A DNA stretch of 64,000 nucleotides from Luethyella okanaganae. GTDB taxonomy: Bacteria > Actinomycetota > Actinomycetes > Actinomycetales > Microbacteriaceae. A program made the position numbers and the translations under genes. How positions within the stretch are numbered: the first letter of the stretch is position 1; the number at the start of each line of letters is the position of its first letter. Shown here piece after piece: positions 16,981 through 26,008 of this stretch. The notes below the pieces were generated by a model, which did not search any database, was not told the origin of the DNA, and saw only the letters and a program-made list of their open reading frames with translations. The stretch lies in the NCBI RefSeq assembly GCF_042660285.1, contig NZ_JBHSTP010000001.1, positions 806,001 through 870,000 on the forward strand, read 5' to 3'.

Positions 16981-17036
16981 TCTGCCGAAGCCGAATCGCG
17001 GAACCCGGCGGGGGTCAACGCCCCTAGGCTGGGACC

Positions 17037-17912
17037 ATGGCAGAACGCACCCCCTGGTCTCTCTCCGGCGCGCTCCGCGGCATGTTCGCGAAGAGGACGA
17101 TCGACGACGAGACCTGGGACGAGCTGGAGGACGCGCTCATCACCGCAGACTTCGGTTCTGAGGTGACAGAGGCGATCGTGAGCGAGCTGCGAGCGAAGGT
17201 CGACCGCTACAAGACGACCGATCCCACCGATCTGCAACGGATGTTGCGCGAGAGCGTCGAGGAGCGCCTCGCCAGGCTCGACCCCACCCTCACGCTCACC
17301 GAACGGCCGGCCGTCGTGCTCGTCGTCGGCGTCAACGGTGTCGGGAAGACCACCACGATCGGCAAGTTCGCCAGGTTCCTGCGCAGTTATGAGAGGACCG
17401 TCCTCGTGGGCGCAGCCGACACCTTCCGCGCTGCCGCGGTCGAACAGCTCGCGACCTGGGCCGATCGAGCCGGCGCAGGGATCGTGCGGCCGCAGCACGA
17501 CGGCCAGGATCCGGCGTCCGTCGCCTTCCAGACGATCGAGAAGGCGAAGCAGGATGGGACGGAGATCGTGATCATCGACACCGCAGGACGGCTCCAGACC
17601 AAGGGTGGCCTCATGGACGAACTCGGAAAGATCAGGCGCGTCGTCGAGAAGCAGGCGCCGATCTCCGAGGTCCTGCTCGTACTCGACGCGACGACAGGCC
17701 AGAATGGGCTCGCGCAGGCCGAGGCCTTCATCGAGCACGCCGGGGTGACCGGGCTCGTGCTGACGAAACTGGACGGCTCTGCCAAGGGCGGCTTCGTGCT
17801 CGCCGTGCAGGAGAAGACCGGTATCCCGATCAAGCTCGTCGGCCAGGGCGAGGGTATCAACGACCTGACGGGGTTCACCCCTCATGTCTTCGCCCAGAAG
17901 CTCATTGGTTAG
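17037..17912 (+). CDS. ftsY: signal recognition particle receptor FtsY
   Basis: A 291-residue SRP GTPase receptor that docks ribosome-nascent chain complexes at the membrane. The N-domain helices (about 1-80) precede the G domain with G1 GVNGVGKTTTIGKFA, the DTFRAAAVEQL motif, IIDTAGRLQ and TKLDGSAKGG. The long acidic A-domain of E. coli FtsY is absent, so membrane attachment depends on the N-terminal helices. TAGGCT at 17025-17030 with 6 nt to the ATG marks a leaderless start separate from smc. Confidence 0.97.
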   Translation: MAERTPWSLSGALRGMFAKRTIDDETWDELEDALITADFGSEVTEAIVSELRAKVDRYKTTDPTDLQRMLRESVEERLARLDPTLTLTERPAVVLVVGVNGVGKTTTIGKFARFLRSYERTVLVGAADTFRAAAVEQLATWADRAGAGIVRPQHDGQDPASVAFQTIEKAKQDGTEIVIIDTAGRLQTKGGLMDELGKIRRVVEKQAPISEVLLVLDATTGQNGLAQAEAFIEHAGVTGLVLTKLDGSAKGGFVLAVQEKTGIPIKLVGQGEGINDLTGFTPHVFAQKLIG

Positions 17913-17947
17913 GCGCGGAGCCGCTCGGTCAGACGGAAGGAGAGAAC

Positions 17948-18451
17948 ATGGCCATCGAACACGATTACTTCGGACTGTTGGGAAGCACCGAGGACGGTGA
18001 GCTGTACTGGTCGGAGAGCCTCGAACTCGGCGACCAGCAGGTCGATGTCGACCTCAGCTCGCCCGACGAGAGCGAGGTCTCGGTTGAGGCCCTCGACATC
18101 GCGGCAGCGATGATCGGTGCTCTCGAGGAGCTCGACTCCGACGCTCGCGAGGCGTTCGTCGCAGAGCTCAGCTCCGAGGAGTCCGACACCTCGCTCTACG
18201 TCAACCATCATCTCGAAGAACTCGACGAGGCGGTGCTCGACGACGCGATCAGTCGGGAGTCCGGTGACAGGCAGATCGACTTCCTGCGCTCCATGCGCCT
18301 GCTGAGAGTCGGCTTCCACCCGCACCATTCCGGGCAAGAGGAGCACTTCGCGGTGCTCGACTACTCGATAGCGCCCGACGAGACCGACGGCATCCTCGTG
18401 GCTATCATCGACATGCACGGCGACGTCGTCGCCATCGACTACGAGAGCTGA
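17948..18451 (+). CDS. DUF2004 domain protein
   Basis: A 167-residue very acidic soluble protein beginning MAIEHDYFGLL, which matches the actinobacterial DUF2004 family. Function unknown. AAGGAGAG lies just before the ATG. It sits 35 nt after ftsY on the same strand and may be cotranscribed with it. The C-terminal beta-rich part (HFAVLDYSIAPDETDGILVA) is the most family-like segment. Confidence 0.75.
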   Translation: MAIEHDYFGLLGSTEDGELYWSESLELGDQQVDVDLSSPDESEVSVEALDIAAAMIGALEELDSDAREAFVAELSSEESDTSLYVNHHLEELDEAVLDDAISRESGDRQIDFLRSMRLLRVGFHPHHSGQEEHFAVLDYSIAPDETDGILVAIIDMHGDVVAIDYES

Positions 18452-18537
18452 TGCGGTGTGGACAAGGTCTCGGGGGAGCCGCTCCGCGTGCTCGGGCGTG
18501 CCTGAGCGGCACCCGCACCGGTTAAACTAGCCAGACC

Positions 18538-20121
18538 ATGGCTACATTTGGAAACCTCTCCGATCGGCTCGCCGACACCTTCAAGAACCTCCGTACCAAG
18601 GGCAAGCTGTCGGCCGCGGATGTCGACGGCACGGTTCGCGAGATTCGTCGCGCCCTGCTCGACGCCGATGTCGCTCTCGACGTTGTCAAGGAGTTCACCG
18701 CGACCGTGCGCGAGCGTGCGCTCGGCGACGAGGTCAACAAGGCGCTGAACCCGGCGCAGCAGGTCGTGCAGATCGTCAACGAGGAGCTCGTGCGGATCCT
18801 CGGCGGGCAGCAGCGCCGGCTCGAGTTCGCCAAGAGGCCGCCGACGGTCATCATGCTCGCCGGCCTCCAGGGAGCCGGAAAGACGACCCTCGCGGGCAAG
18901 CTCGCCCGGTGGCTCGCGAAAGACGGCCACACCCCCGTGCTCGTCGCGGCCGACCTCCAACGGCCCAACGCCGTCAACCAGCTGCAGATCGTCGGCGGGC
19001 AGGCAGGCGTTCCCGTCTTCGCGCCCGAACCCGGCAACGGTGTCGGCAATCCGGTGAAGGTGGCGAAGGACGGCGTCGCATGGGCCGTGCAGAAGCAGCA
19101 CGATGTCGTGATCGTCGACACCGCCGGTCGGCTCGGCGTCGACGCCGAGATGATGAAACAGGCAGCCGATATCCGCAGGGCGATCGATCCAGACGAGGTG
19201 CTCTTCGTCATCGATGCCATGATCGGACAGGATGCGGTCGCAACGGCCAAGGCGTTCCAAGAGGGTGTCGACTTCACGGGAGTCGTGCTCACCAAGCTCG
19301 ACGGCGACGCGCGCGGCGGCGCCGCCCTCTCTGTGGCGTCGGTCACTGGGCGTCCGATCGTCTTTGCCTCGACGGGCGAGAGCCTCGGCGACTTCGAGCC
19401 CTTCCACCCCGACCGCATGGCGAGCAGGATCCTTGACCTCGGCGACATCCTCACCCTCATAGAGCAGGCCCAGGCTGCGTTCGACGAGGAGGAGGCGCTC
19501 AAGGTCGCCGAGAAGTTCGCGACGGACACCTTCACGCTCGACGACTTCCTCAAGCAGATGCAGCAACTGCGCAACATGGGCTCTATCAAGAAGATGATGG
19601 GCATGCTGCCGGGCGCAGGGGCCATGAAGCAGCAGCTCGACAACTTCGATGAGCAGGAGATCGTGCGCACCGAGGCCATCATCCAGTCGATGACGGTTGC
19701 CGAGCGCACCAACCCGAAGCTCCTTAACGGTTCGAGACGGCTCCGCATCGCCAGAGGCTCTGGCATGACCGTGACGGACGTCAACCAACTCGTCACCCGC
19801 TTCGAGCAGGCGGCGAAGATGATGAAGACCGTCGCCAAAGGCGGTGTGCCGAACATGCCGGGCATGGGACCGATCCCCGGAGCCGGTTTCGGCGGAGGCC
19901 GCGGCAAAGCGCTGCCCAAGAAGAAAGGCTCGCGATCGGGGAACCCCGCGAAGCGAGCCGCCGAGAATGCGGCGCTCGCGAGTGGCGTCAAGCTGGGCGA
20001 CCCCGTGACCGGCGGGGGCTCCGGCTTCGGTCTCGGCGGCGGCGCGGGCGCCGCCGCGGCGAAGGCCGGCCCGAGCGAGGACGAGCTCGCGGCCCTGCAG
20101 AGGTTACTCGGCCGCGGTTGA
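18538..20121 (+). CDS. ffh: signal recognition particle protein Ffh
   Basis: A 527-residue SRP54 homologue that binds signal sequences and 4.5S RNA. The N-G domains show G1 GLQGAGKTTLAGKLA, DLQRPNAVNQL, VDTAGRLG and TKLDGDARGG. The methionine-rich M domain (about residues 320-440) carries the RNA-binding RRLRIARGSGMTV. The C-terminus (about 445-527) is an unusually long Gly/Ala/Lys-rich low-complexity tail ending in LQRLLGRG. TAAACT lies 9 nt upstream of the ATG. It is the partner of FtsY encoded 1 kb upstream. Confidence 0.97.
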   Translation: MATFGNLSDRLADTFKNLRTKGKLSAADVDGTVREIRRALLDADVALDVVKEFTATVRERALGDEVNKALNPAQQVVQIVNEELVRILGGQQRRLEFAKRPPTVIMLAGLQGAGKTTLAGKLARWLAKDGHTPVLVAADLQRPNAVNQLQIVGGQAGVPVFAPEPGNGVGNPVKVAKDGVAWAVQKQHDVVIVDTAGRLGVDAEMMKQAADIRRAIDPDEVLFVIDAMIGQDAVATAKAFQEGVDFTGVVLTKLDGDARGGAALSVASVTGRPIVFASTGESLGDFEPFHPDRMASRILDLGDILTLIEQAQAAFDEEEALKVAEKFATDTFTLDDFLKQMQQLRNMGSIKKMMGMLPGAGAMKQQLDNFDEQEIVRTEAIIQSMTVAERTNPKLLNGSRRLRIARGSGMTVTDVNQLVTRFEQAAKMMKTVAKGGVPNMPGMGPIPGAGFGGGRGKALPKKKGSRSGNPAKRAAENAALASGVKLGDPVTGGGSGFGLGGGAGAAAAKAGPSEDELAALQRLLGRG

Positions 20122-20124
20122 GGC

Positions 20125-20213
20125 AATGGCTTGCCTGGCGCGACGACAAGAACGTCGTCGTCACGGCCTAGACCTCGCTGACCTCGCTACTCGGAGGCTT
20201 GACCGGATGCGGC
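20125..20213 (+). repeat. direct repeat of the oxidoreductase 3' end, copy A
   Basis: This 89-bp segment begins 4 nt after the ffh stop and matches 21167-21246, the end of the oxidoreductase gene plus the end of the convergent pseudogene. It encodes WLAWRDDKNVVVTA and a stop in one frame. It differs from copy B by a few substitutions and a 9-bp tandem duplication (GACCTCGCT). It also contains the hairpin CGACGAC-AAGAAC-GTCGTCG. Confidence 0.85.
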
Positions 20214-20412
20214 AGCATCCGGTGGCTGGTGGGAGTGTCGCGGATGCTGCGTCCGTCTCCGATCGAGGGCACCCCGGCGACGTGTGCGACCCCATGACCC
20301 GAGCTAGCAGACCGTGCATACGGAATGTGCGACGTGGCCGTCGTACCATTTCGAGCACCGGGTTCGCCCGGATGCGGCGCTGACGCGCGAGCACTGTTCT
20401 AGGCTGGCCTGC
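20214..20412. other. intergenic region before the oxidoreductase
   Basis: No gene seen. It contains only the promoter end (TAGGCT at 20400-20405) of the downstream leaderless gene and sequence diverging from the repeat. Confidence 0.4.
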
Positions 20413-21213
20413 GTGACGACCGTTCCTTCCGCCCCCGTCCGCCTCGGAGTACAGCTCCAGCCGCAGCACGCCCTGTACCCGTCGATGCGTGACGCCGTCG
20501 GGGCGCTCGAGGAGCTCGGTGTCGACATCCTGTTCAACTGGGATCACTTCTATCCGCTCTCGGGAGATCCCGACGGGCTGCATTTCGAGTCCTGGACGCT
20601 GCTCGCCGCCTGGGCCGAGCAGACCTCCCTGGTCGAGCTCGGCGCGCTCGTGAACTGCAACAGCTATCGCAATCCGAACCTCCAAGCCGACATGGCGCGA
20701 ACCATCGACAACATCAGCGGTGGCCGATTCATCTTCGGCACGGGCTCGGGATGGTTCGAGCGCGACTACGACGAATACGGGTACGAGTTCGGAACCGCGG
20801 GCAGCAGACTCGATGCGCTTGCGCGCGATCTGCCGATCATCGAGGAGCGCTGGACGAAGCTCAACCCGCCGCCGCTCCGCCCGATCCCCGTGCTCGTCGG
20901 CGGCGCGGGCGAACGCAAGACCCTTCGCATCGTCGCGCGTCATGCAGACATCTGGCACAGTTTCTCTGATCCGGCGACTCTCGAGCACAAGCTCGGCGTC
21001 CTCCACCGCTGGTGTGCACAGGAGTCGAGGGATCCCGCCGAGATCGAGATCTCGGTCGAACTTCGGCGGAGCACGACGCGCCAGGCGGATGAGCTCTACG
21101 ACCTCGGAGCGCGGCTGTTCACTCTCGGCGTTGGCGGCCCGGACTACGATCTTGCACCCGTGCGCGAATGGCTCGCCTGGCGCGACGACAAGAACGTCGT
21201 CGTCACGCCCTAG
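20413..21213 (+). CDS. LLM-class F420-dependent oxidoreductase
   Basis: A 266-residue luciferase-like TIM-barrel enzyme; members use coenzyme F420 or FMN, and the substrate is unknown. Typical motifs are LGVQLQPQ at the start, DILFNWDHFYPL, LVELGALVNCNSYRNPNLQA and ISGGRFIFGTGSGW. TAGGCT, 7 nt, GTG gives a leaderless start at 20413; the upstream ATG at 20314 would add a non-homologous extension. Its 3' end is repeated just upstream, after ffh. Confidence 0.88.
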   Translation: MTTVPSAPVRLGVQLQPQHALYPSMRDAVGALEELGVDILFNWDHFYPLSGDPDGLHFESWTLLAAWAEQTSLVELGALVNCNSYRNPNLQADMARTIDNISGGRFIFGTGSGWFERDYDEYGYEFGTAGSRLDALARDLPIIEERWTKLNPPPLRPIPVLVGGAGERKTLRIVARHADIWHSFSDPATLEHKLGVLHRWCAQESRDPAEIEISVELRRSTTRQADELYDLGARLFTLGVGGPDYDLAPVREWLAWRDDKNVVVTP

Positions 21214-21246
21214 ACCTCGCTACTCGGAGGCTTGACCGGATGCGGC
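21167..21246 (+). repeat. direct repeat of the oxidoreductase 3' end, copy B
   Basis: Matches 20125-20213. It covers the last codons of the oxidoreductase on the plus strand and the last codons of the pseudogene on the minus strand, so the repeated unit is a convergent gene junction. Confidence 0.85.
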
Positions 21247-21560
21247 GTCGCGCGTGCTCCGCTCCACCCGCCGCTTGAGCGTGGCGAAACTGCTGTCGAT
21301 GTGAGCCGCGCTCTTCGCGATGAAGAAATCGGGGTAGAGGCCGAGAAGGCTCGCAACGATGTAGCGCGGTCAAGGCGACGGCGAAGTCGTCGAGGTCGAG
21401 GTTGAGTCCGGGAAGGTCGAGTTCCGGGTGCTCTGCGGTCGCGCCGGCGAGCGTGAACAGGATCTGCGTCTGAAGCCGGTTGTTCGGATCCCGGAACCTG
21501 TCCCAGGTGCCCTGGTGTTCCCATGGAACATAGCCATTGACGAGGGCGCGGCGAGCCCGC
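21220..21560 (-). pseudogene. C-terminal fragment of an unrecognised gene, frameshifted
   Basis: Directly after the glutamate-cysteine ligase stop, the minus strand encodes ARRALVNGYVPWEHQGTWDR, a long continuation to DLDDFAVALT in one frame, then RYIVASLLGLYPDFFIAKSA and onward to a stop at 21220 in another. Together they read as about 110 residues of a helical protein with one frameshift near 21375 and no N-terminus. Family not recognised. Its last codons fall inside the repeat that ends the oxidoreductase gene. Confidence 0.5.
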
Positions 21561-21575
21561 CTGAGCGAGGGACTC

Positions 21576-22709
21576 CTAGCCGAGTCCCTCGCGGAGTTCG
21601 CGCGCGAGCTCCGCGACGACCGCTCTGAGCTCGCCGTCGGCGGCTTTCGCCACCCGGAGCTGCCGCTGGTAGCTCGCGCCGCGGTCGAGCACCTGCAGCA
21701 CCTGCAGCAACTCCGCGGGGCACCCGAGTTGCTCCGCGATCGGCGCGAGCTCGGTCACGAGTCGGCGCAGCTCATCGGTCACGAGGCACTCGCGCCCGTC
21801 CGGGTCGAGAATGATCTCGGCGTCGAGCCCGTACCGTGCCGCCCGCCATTTGTTCTCGCGCACGTACCACGGCTGCAGCCAGGGCAGGGCGCCTCCGGCA
21901 TCGAGGTGTTGCGACATCCGTTCGACGAGACAGTGCACGAGGGCCGCGATCGCCCCGAGTTCTTCTGTGGTCGAGGCGCCGTCGCAGGCGCGCATCTCGA
22001 TCGTGCCCCAATGCGGCGATGGACGGATGTCCCAGCGCACCTCTGTGTAGTCGTCGATGATGCCGGTCGTCATCAGGTCGCGCACGTAGCGCTCGTAGGC
22101 ATCCCAGTCCTCGAGTTGGTAGGGGAGTCCCGCGGTCGGCAGTTGTTGGAACATGAGCGACCGATTCGAGGCGTAACCCGTGTCGACTCCGGCCCAGAAC
22201 GGGCTCGACGCTGAAAGCGCCTGCAGATGGGGGAGATATCCGAGCAGCCCGCCGAGGAGCGGCATGGCCTTGTCCCGTTTTTCGACACCGACGTGCACAT
22301 GGATGCCCCAGATCATCATGTTCCGCCCCCACCACTGGGTGCGGTCGATGAGTCGGTGATAGCGCACCTTGTCGGTGACCCGCTGGTCGTACCACTGGCT
22401 GAACGGGTGGGAACCGCTGCAGATGAGCTCGACGCCGCGCGGATCGGTGATCGCGCGCACGGCCTCGGTCTGCTCTCGGAGCTCGGCGACGGCTGCACCG
22501 ACCGTCTCGTGCACACTGGAGACGAGTTCGACCGTGTTGAGCAGAAGCTCGCCCGTGATGCGCGGATGCGGGGTGCCGTCGGCGCCGCGCAGGCCCTCGA
22601 GCACCTCGTCGGCGATGCCGACGAGCTCACCGCTCGCACCGTCGACGAGCGCGAGCTCCCATTCGATACCGACAGTGGACCGGGGGGAGTCGGCGAAGCT
22701 GATCTGCAC
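21576..22709 (-). CDS. carboxylate-amine ligase / glutamate-cysteine ligase, YbdK (GCS2) type
   Basis: A 377-residue ATP-grasp-like GCS2-family enzyme. It shows the substrate/metal motif GIEWELALVD near the N-terminus, ELLLNTVELVSSVH, the histidine-rich IWGIHVHVGV and the C-terminal WYVRENKWRAARYGLDAEII. Family members make gamma-glutamylcysteine or ligate other amines to carboxylates. In actinobacteria some feed mycothiol- or ergothioneine-related pathways, but nothing nearby supports a specific role. Confidence 0.88.
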   Translation of the reverse strand: MQISFADSPRSTVGIEWELALVDGASGELVGIADEVLEGLRGADGTPHPRITGELLLNTVELVSSVHETVGAAVAELREQTEAVRAITDPRGVELICSGSHPFSQWYDQRVTDKVRYHRLIDRTQWWGRNMMIWGIHVHVGVEKRDKAMPLLGGLLGYLPHLQALSASSPFWAGVDTGYASNRSLMFQQLPTAGLPYQLEDWDAYERYVRDLMTTGIIDDYTEVRWDIRPSPHWGTIEMRACDGASTTEELGAIAALVHCLVERMSQHLDAGGALPWLQPWYVRENKWRAARYGLDAEIILDPDGRECLVTDELRRLVTELAPIAEQLGCPAELLQVLQVLDRGASYQRQLRVAKAADGELRAVVAELARELREGLG

Positions 22710-23114
22710 GGGCGGCCGCCGTTCTGCCGGGGGTCATCCGAGCGGATGACCGTGTCACTGTAGTTTGTGCTGCAGCAATTTTGGCACGCGATCGGCGGCT
22801 GGCGCATGCGACGCGCAACACGAGGAAAAGATGGTGCCCATGCTCTTCCACGGTCGTTGAACGTCGCAGGAGGAATCGCAGCAAAAATCACTGTCGAGCG
22901 ATCGACCCGGCCATGACGGCCATGGTGGAGTTCCGCAGCATGCGCCGATCGAGGCCGATTGTCGAAGCAGCCCGAAATCTGCAAGAATGGTCAGTCGAGT
23001 ACCGCACCGTCCGACCCTCTCATCAGGCGTGCGGTCCTCTCTGAGCTTTTGCCGAGTGTGCACCCCACGCTCACGGCTGTCAGTTCGCCCATTCACAACA
23101 CACACAGGAGAATT
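22710..23114. promoter_or_regulatory. rpsP upstream region
   Basis: No gene seen in about 400 bp. A plausible promoter for rpsP is TTGTCG at about 22959-22964 and AAGAAT 18 nt later, which would give a leader of roughly 120 nt ending in the AGGAG at 23106-23110. Another AGGAGG at about 22870 is followed by no sensible reading frame. Long leaders before ribosomal protein operons often carry autoregulatory RNA, but no known structure was recognised. Confidence 0.35.
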
Positions 23115-23579
23115 GTGGCTGTCAAGATTCGTCTCAAGCGCCTTGGAAAGATCCGGGCACCGTACTACCGCATCGTCGTCGCCGACTCGCGCACCAAGCG
23201 CGACGGTCGTGTAATCGAGGAGATCGGCAAGTACCACCCCACCGAGGAGCCCTCGTTCATCGAGGTCGACTCCGAACGTGCGCAGTACTGGCTGGGCGTC
23301 GGGGCCCAGCCGACCGAGCAGGTCGAGGCGCTTCTCAAGCTCACCGGCGACTGGGGTATCTTCAAGGGCGACAAGAACGCCAAGAACACCGTCAAGACCA
23401 AGGAAGCCAAGGTCGAGTTCGTCGCAGACGAGAAGAAGAAGCCGGTTCTGAAGCCCAAGGCTGCGAAGCCCGCCGTCAAGGACGAGGCTCACGCCGAGGT
23501 TGTCGAGGAGACCGTCGAGGTCGTCGAGGTCGCAGCAGAAGAGACCGTCGAGGTTCCCGCAGCGGACGAGCAGGCCTAG
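23115..23579 (+). CDS. rpsP: 30S ribosomal protein S16
   Basis: A 154-residue S16, a small-subunit assembly protein. The first ~85 residues are the conserved domain (AVKIRLKRLGKIRAPYYRIV). The rest is a lysine/alanine then glutamate/valine-rich tail, common in this group. GTG is the start, preceded by AGGAG at 4 nt; the longer open frame is leader sequence. First gene of the conserved rpsP-khpA-rimM-trmD order. Confidence 0.96.
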   Translation: MAVKIRLKRLGKIRAPYYRIVVADSRTKRDGRVIEEIGKYHPTEEPSFIEVDSERAQYWLGVGAQPTEQVEALLKLTGDWGIFKGDKNAKNTVKTKEAKVEFVADEKKKPVLKPKAAKPAVKDEAHAEVVEETVEVVEVAAEETVEVPAADEQA

Positions 23580-23581
23580 TC

Positions 23582-23818
23582 TTGCTCGCTCCCGCACTTC
23601 AGCACCTTGTCCGGGGGATCGTCGATCACCCGGACGACGTGCACGTCGTGGCCAAGAGTTCGCCTCGAGGCGAGGTTCTCGAGATTCGCGTGAACCCTGA
23701 GGACCTGGGTCGGGTGATCGGCCGCGCCGGACGTACTGCGAAGGCTCTGCGCACCCTCGTGGCCGCGCTCGCCGACGGTCGGCGCGTACGCGTCGATGTC
23801 GTCGACACCGACTACTGA
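23582..23818 (+). CDS. khpA: KH-domain RNA-binding protein KhpA
   Basis: A 78-residue single KH domain with the GxxG loop in LGRVIGRAGRTAKALRTLV. KhpA proteins bind RNA and, in other bacteria, work with KhpB in cell-elongation control. The start is TTG at 23582, two nt after the rpsP stop, so translation is probably coupled. The 3' end overlaps rimM by 23 nt. Confidence 0.92.
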   Translation: MLAPALQHLVRGIVDHPDDVHVVAKSSPRGEVLEIRVNPEDLGRVIGRAGRTAKALRTLVAALADGRRVRVDVVDTDY

Positions 23819-24419
23819 GGTGGGCGTCGACGCTTCGCGCCGTGCCCAGCTACGGGTTGGGCGCTTGACCAAAGCCCACGGCCTCAAGGGTGCGATCAAG
23901 CTCGAGTTGTTCACGGACGATCCGGGGCGGCGTTTCGTCCCGGGCGCCGTGTTCTCTCTCCAGGTGCCGACGGGTTCGCCGTGGCACGGCAAGACTCTGA
24001 AGCTCGACGAGCTCCGCTGGTACAACGGCCACGCCGTCGGCTTCTTCACAGGCGTCGCGGACCGAACGGCGGCCGAGGGCCTCGTCAAGGCGATCCTGTG
24101 GGTCGACCAGGACGAGACTGAGTTGCCCGAGGAGGAGGATGCCTGGTATGACCACCAGCTCGTCGGCCTCAAGGTGATCCGTGAGGGCGTCGTCGTCGGA
24201 ACCATCGCCAGGGTCGACCACCTTCCCGCGCAGGATCTGATCATCGTCAAGACCGTGGGGGGCGAGGTCATGGTGCCCTTCGTCAAGGCAATCGTGCCGT
24301 CCGTCGACATCGGGAGCGGTGTCGTCACCGTGACGCCACCGCCCGGACTCTTCGAAGAGCTGTCGGAGGAACAGGAGGCTCCCGACGCTGCCGATGTCGA
24401 TCCGGCTTTCGAGGGGTAG
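23796..24419 (+). CDS. rimM: 16S rRNA processing protein RimM
   Basis: A 207-residue ribosome maturation factor that binds S19 and helps fold the 30S head. The N-terminal domain shows VGRLTKAHGLKGAIKLELFT, and the PRC-barrel shows WYDHQLVGLKV and MVPFVKAIVPSVDI. The ATG at 23796 overlaps khpA; a GTG at 23820 is an equally possible start, closer to the conserved region. Confidence 0.94.
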   Translation: MSSTPTTEVGVDASRRAQLRVGRLTKAHGLKGAIKLELFTDDPGRRFVPGAVFSLQVPTGSPWHGKTLKLDELRWYNGHAVGFFTGVADRTAAEGLVKAILWVDQDETELPEEEDAWYDHQLVGLKVIREGVVVGTIARVDHLPAQDLIIVKTVGGEVMVPFVKAIVPSVDIGSGVVTVTPPPGLFEELSEEQEAPDAADVDPAFEG

Positions 24420-24494
24420 CCTGCCGAGCTCTGTAGGAGTCCTCGCTGCGCCCGGGCGGCATCCGGTCTCGCTCCGCTGGCTAAACTCGCAGAC

Positions 24495-25223
24495 ATGCGC
24501 ATCGACATCGTCACGATCTTTCCGGAGTTCTTCGATGTGCTTGACATCTCGTTGCTCGGCAAGGCGCGGCAGTCCGGGCTGATCGAACTCGGCGTGCACG
24601 ACCTGCGCGACTACACGCACGACCGACACCGCACGGTCGACGACACGCCCTATGGCGGTGGCGCGGGCATGGTCATGAAGCCGCAGCCCTGGGGCGAGGC
24701 GCTCGACGCGATCCTCGGCCATGACCCGGATGCGCATGCGGATGCAGACGGACCGCTCCTGATCTTCCCATCCCCGGCAGGGGAACGCTTCACCCAGTCC
24801 ATCGCGCGCGATCTCGCCGACGAGCGGCATCTCGTCTTCGGCTGCGGTCGCTACGAGGGCATCGATCAGCGGGTCTTCGACCACTACGGCGCCCGCGGCC
24901 GGGTGCGGCTTGTGAGTCTCGGCGACTACGTGCTCAACGGTGGAGAGGTCGCCGTCATGGCGATGATCGAGGCGCTCGGTCGTCTGATCCCCGGCGTCGT
25001 CGGCAATCCCGAGAGTCTCGTACAGGAGTCGCACGAGGACGGCTTGCTCGAGTATCCGAGCTACACCAAGCCGGCCGAGTGGCGCTCACTCGAGGTGCCG
25101 CCGATCTTGTTGAGCGGCAATCACGGAGCGATCGCTACCTGGCGGCGCGAACAACAGCTCGAGCGCACGAGGCGGGTGCGCCCAGACCTGCTCGTCGGCG
25201 AGTCCTCCGAGACCCCGCACTGA
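24495..25223 (+). CDS. trmD: tRNA (guanine-N1)-methyltransferase TrmD
   Basis: A 242-residue SPOUT methyltransferase that methylates G37 of tRNAs to prevent frameshifting. The trefoil-knot SAM-binding motifs are GCGRYEGIDQRV and SLGDYVLNGGEVA, with YGGGAGMVMKP earlier. TAAACT, 7 nt, ATG at 24495 indicates its own leaderless promoter, although it follows rimM in the same direction. Confidence 0.97.
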   Translation: MRIDIVTIFPEFFDVLDISLLGKARQSGLIELGVHDLRDYTHDRHRTVDDTPYGGGAGMVMKPQPWGEALDAILGHDPDAHADADGPLLIFPSPAGERFTQSIARDLADERHLVFGCGRYEGIDQRVFDHYGARGRVRLVSLGDYVLNGGEVAVMAMIEALGRLIPGVVGNPESLVQESHEDGLLEYPSYTKPAEWRSLEVPPILLSGNHGAIATWRREQQLERTRRVRPDLLVGESSETPH

Positions 25224-25299
25224 CGGCTGCTCCGGGCGCCTGCCGGCTGGCCCATCGTCGGCGGCGGACAGATCGCCCCCCTCGACGCGCCCACCGAGG

Positions 25300-25950
25300 T
25301 GCGGCGAGCCAGGCGGCCTGATGCCAGCCGGGGCCGATCAGGCCGGACGCCCCGCCGGGGAGCACCTGCAGTTGTGCGGTCTGGGCTGTGTGCTCCACCA
25401 CGTGCGCGCAGTCGCCGATCGCGTAGATCTGCGGGTCGGCCCAGGTGCGCAGCTCGGGTCCGACGACGATGCCGTGGCCTGTGCGCAGGCCCGCAAGGGT
25501 CGCGAGCTCGGTGCGCGGACTCACGCCGCAGGAGAGCAGCAGCAGGTCTCCGCGGATCTGCTTGCCGTCGGCTGTGACGAGAGCGTCGAAACTGTCGACG
25601 CCATCGGCATCCGTGTGGCAGCTGATCGCCTCGGCCCGGCTGTGCGCGATGATGGCTATGCCGGAGTGTCTCAATGCCGACCGCAGAACTGTTCCGCCAC
25701 CGCTGTCGAGATTGCGTGGCATCGGATGGTCGCCGTGATGGACGACGCAGACCTCGGCTCCCGCGCGGGCCGCAGCGAGCGCGATCTCGAGTCCGAGAAC
25801 GCCGGCGCCCAAGACGACGATGCGCCGTCGCTCGCGCACGATGGAGCCGATGCGTTCCGCATCGGCAAGGTCACGTAGCACGGTGATCCCGTTCGGGAGT
25901 GCGCTGTCGGCGATGAGCGCCGCACCGCACTTCTCGAGCGCCGCGTGCTT
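25300..25950 (-). pseudogene. fragment of a NirB-type FAD/NAD(P)H oxidoreductase
   Basis: The frame encodes LPNGITVLRDLADAERI, the NAD-binding GAGVLGLEIALAAARAGAEV, a middle FAD domain and the conserved YAIGDCAHV. These are the order and motifs of the pyridine nucleotide-disulfide domain of nitrite reductase NirB and relatives. The N-terminal FAD-binding part is missing, and after WLAA the sense continues only in another frame. It is a truncated relic between trmD and moaE. Confidence 0.75.
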
Positions 25951-26008
25951 CTCACATCTTTCGGATGGGGAGGTGAGGGCGGGTTGATCGCCCGGACGAC
26001 TCGCCGGC

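Noticed and set aside
16131..17885. 584-codon open frame on the minus strand
   Set aside because: Antisense to smc and ftsY; no motif and no start signal.
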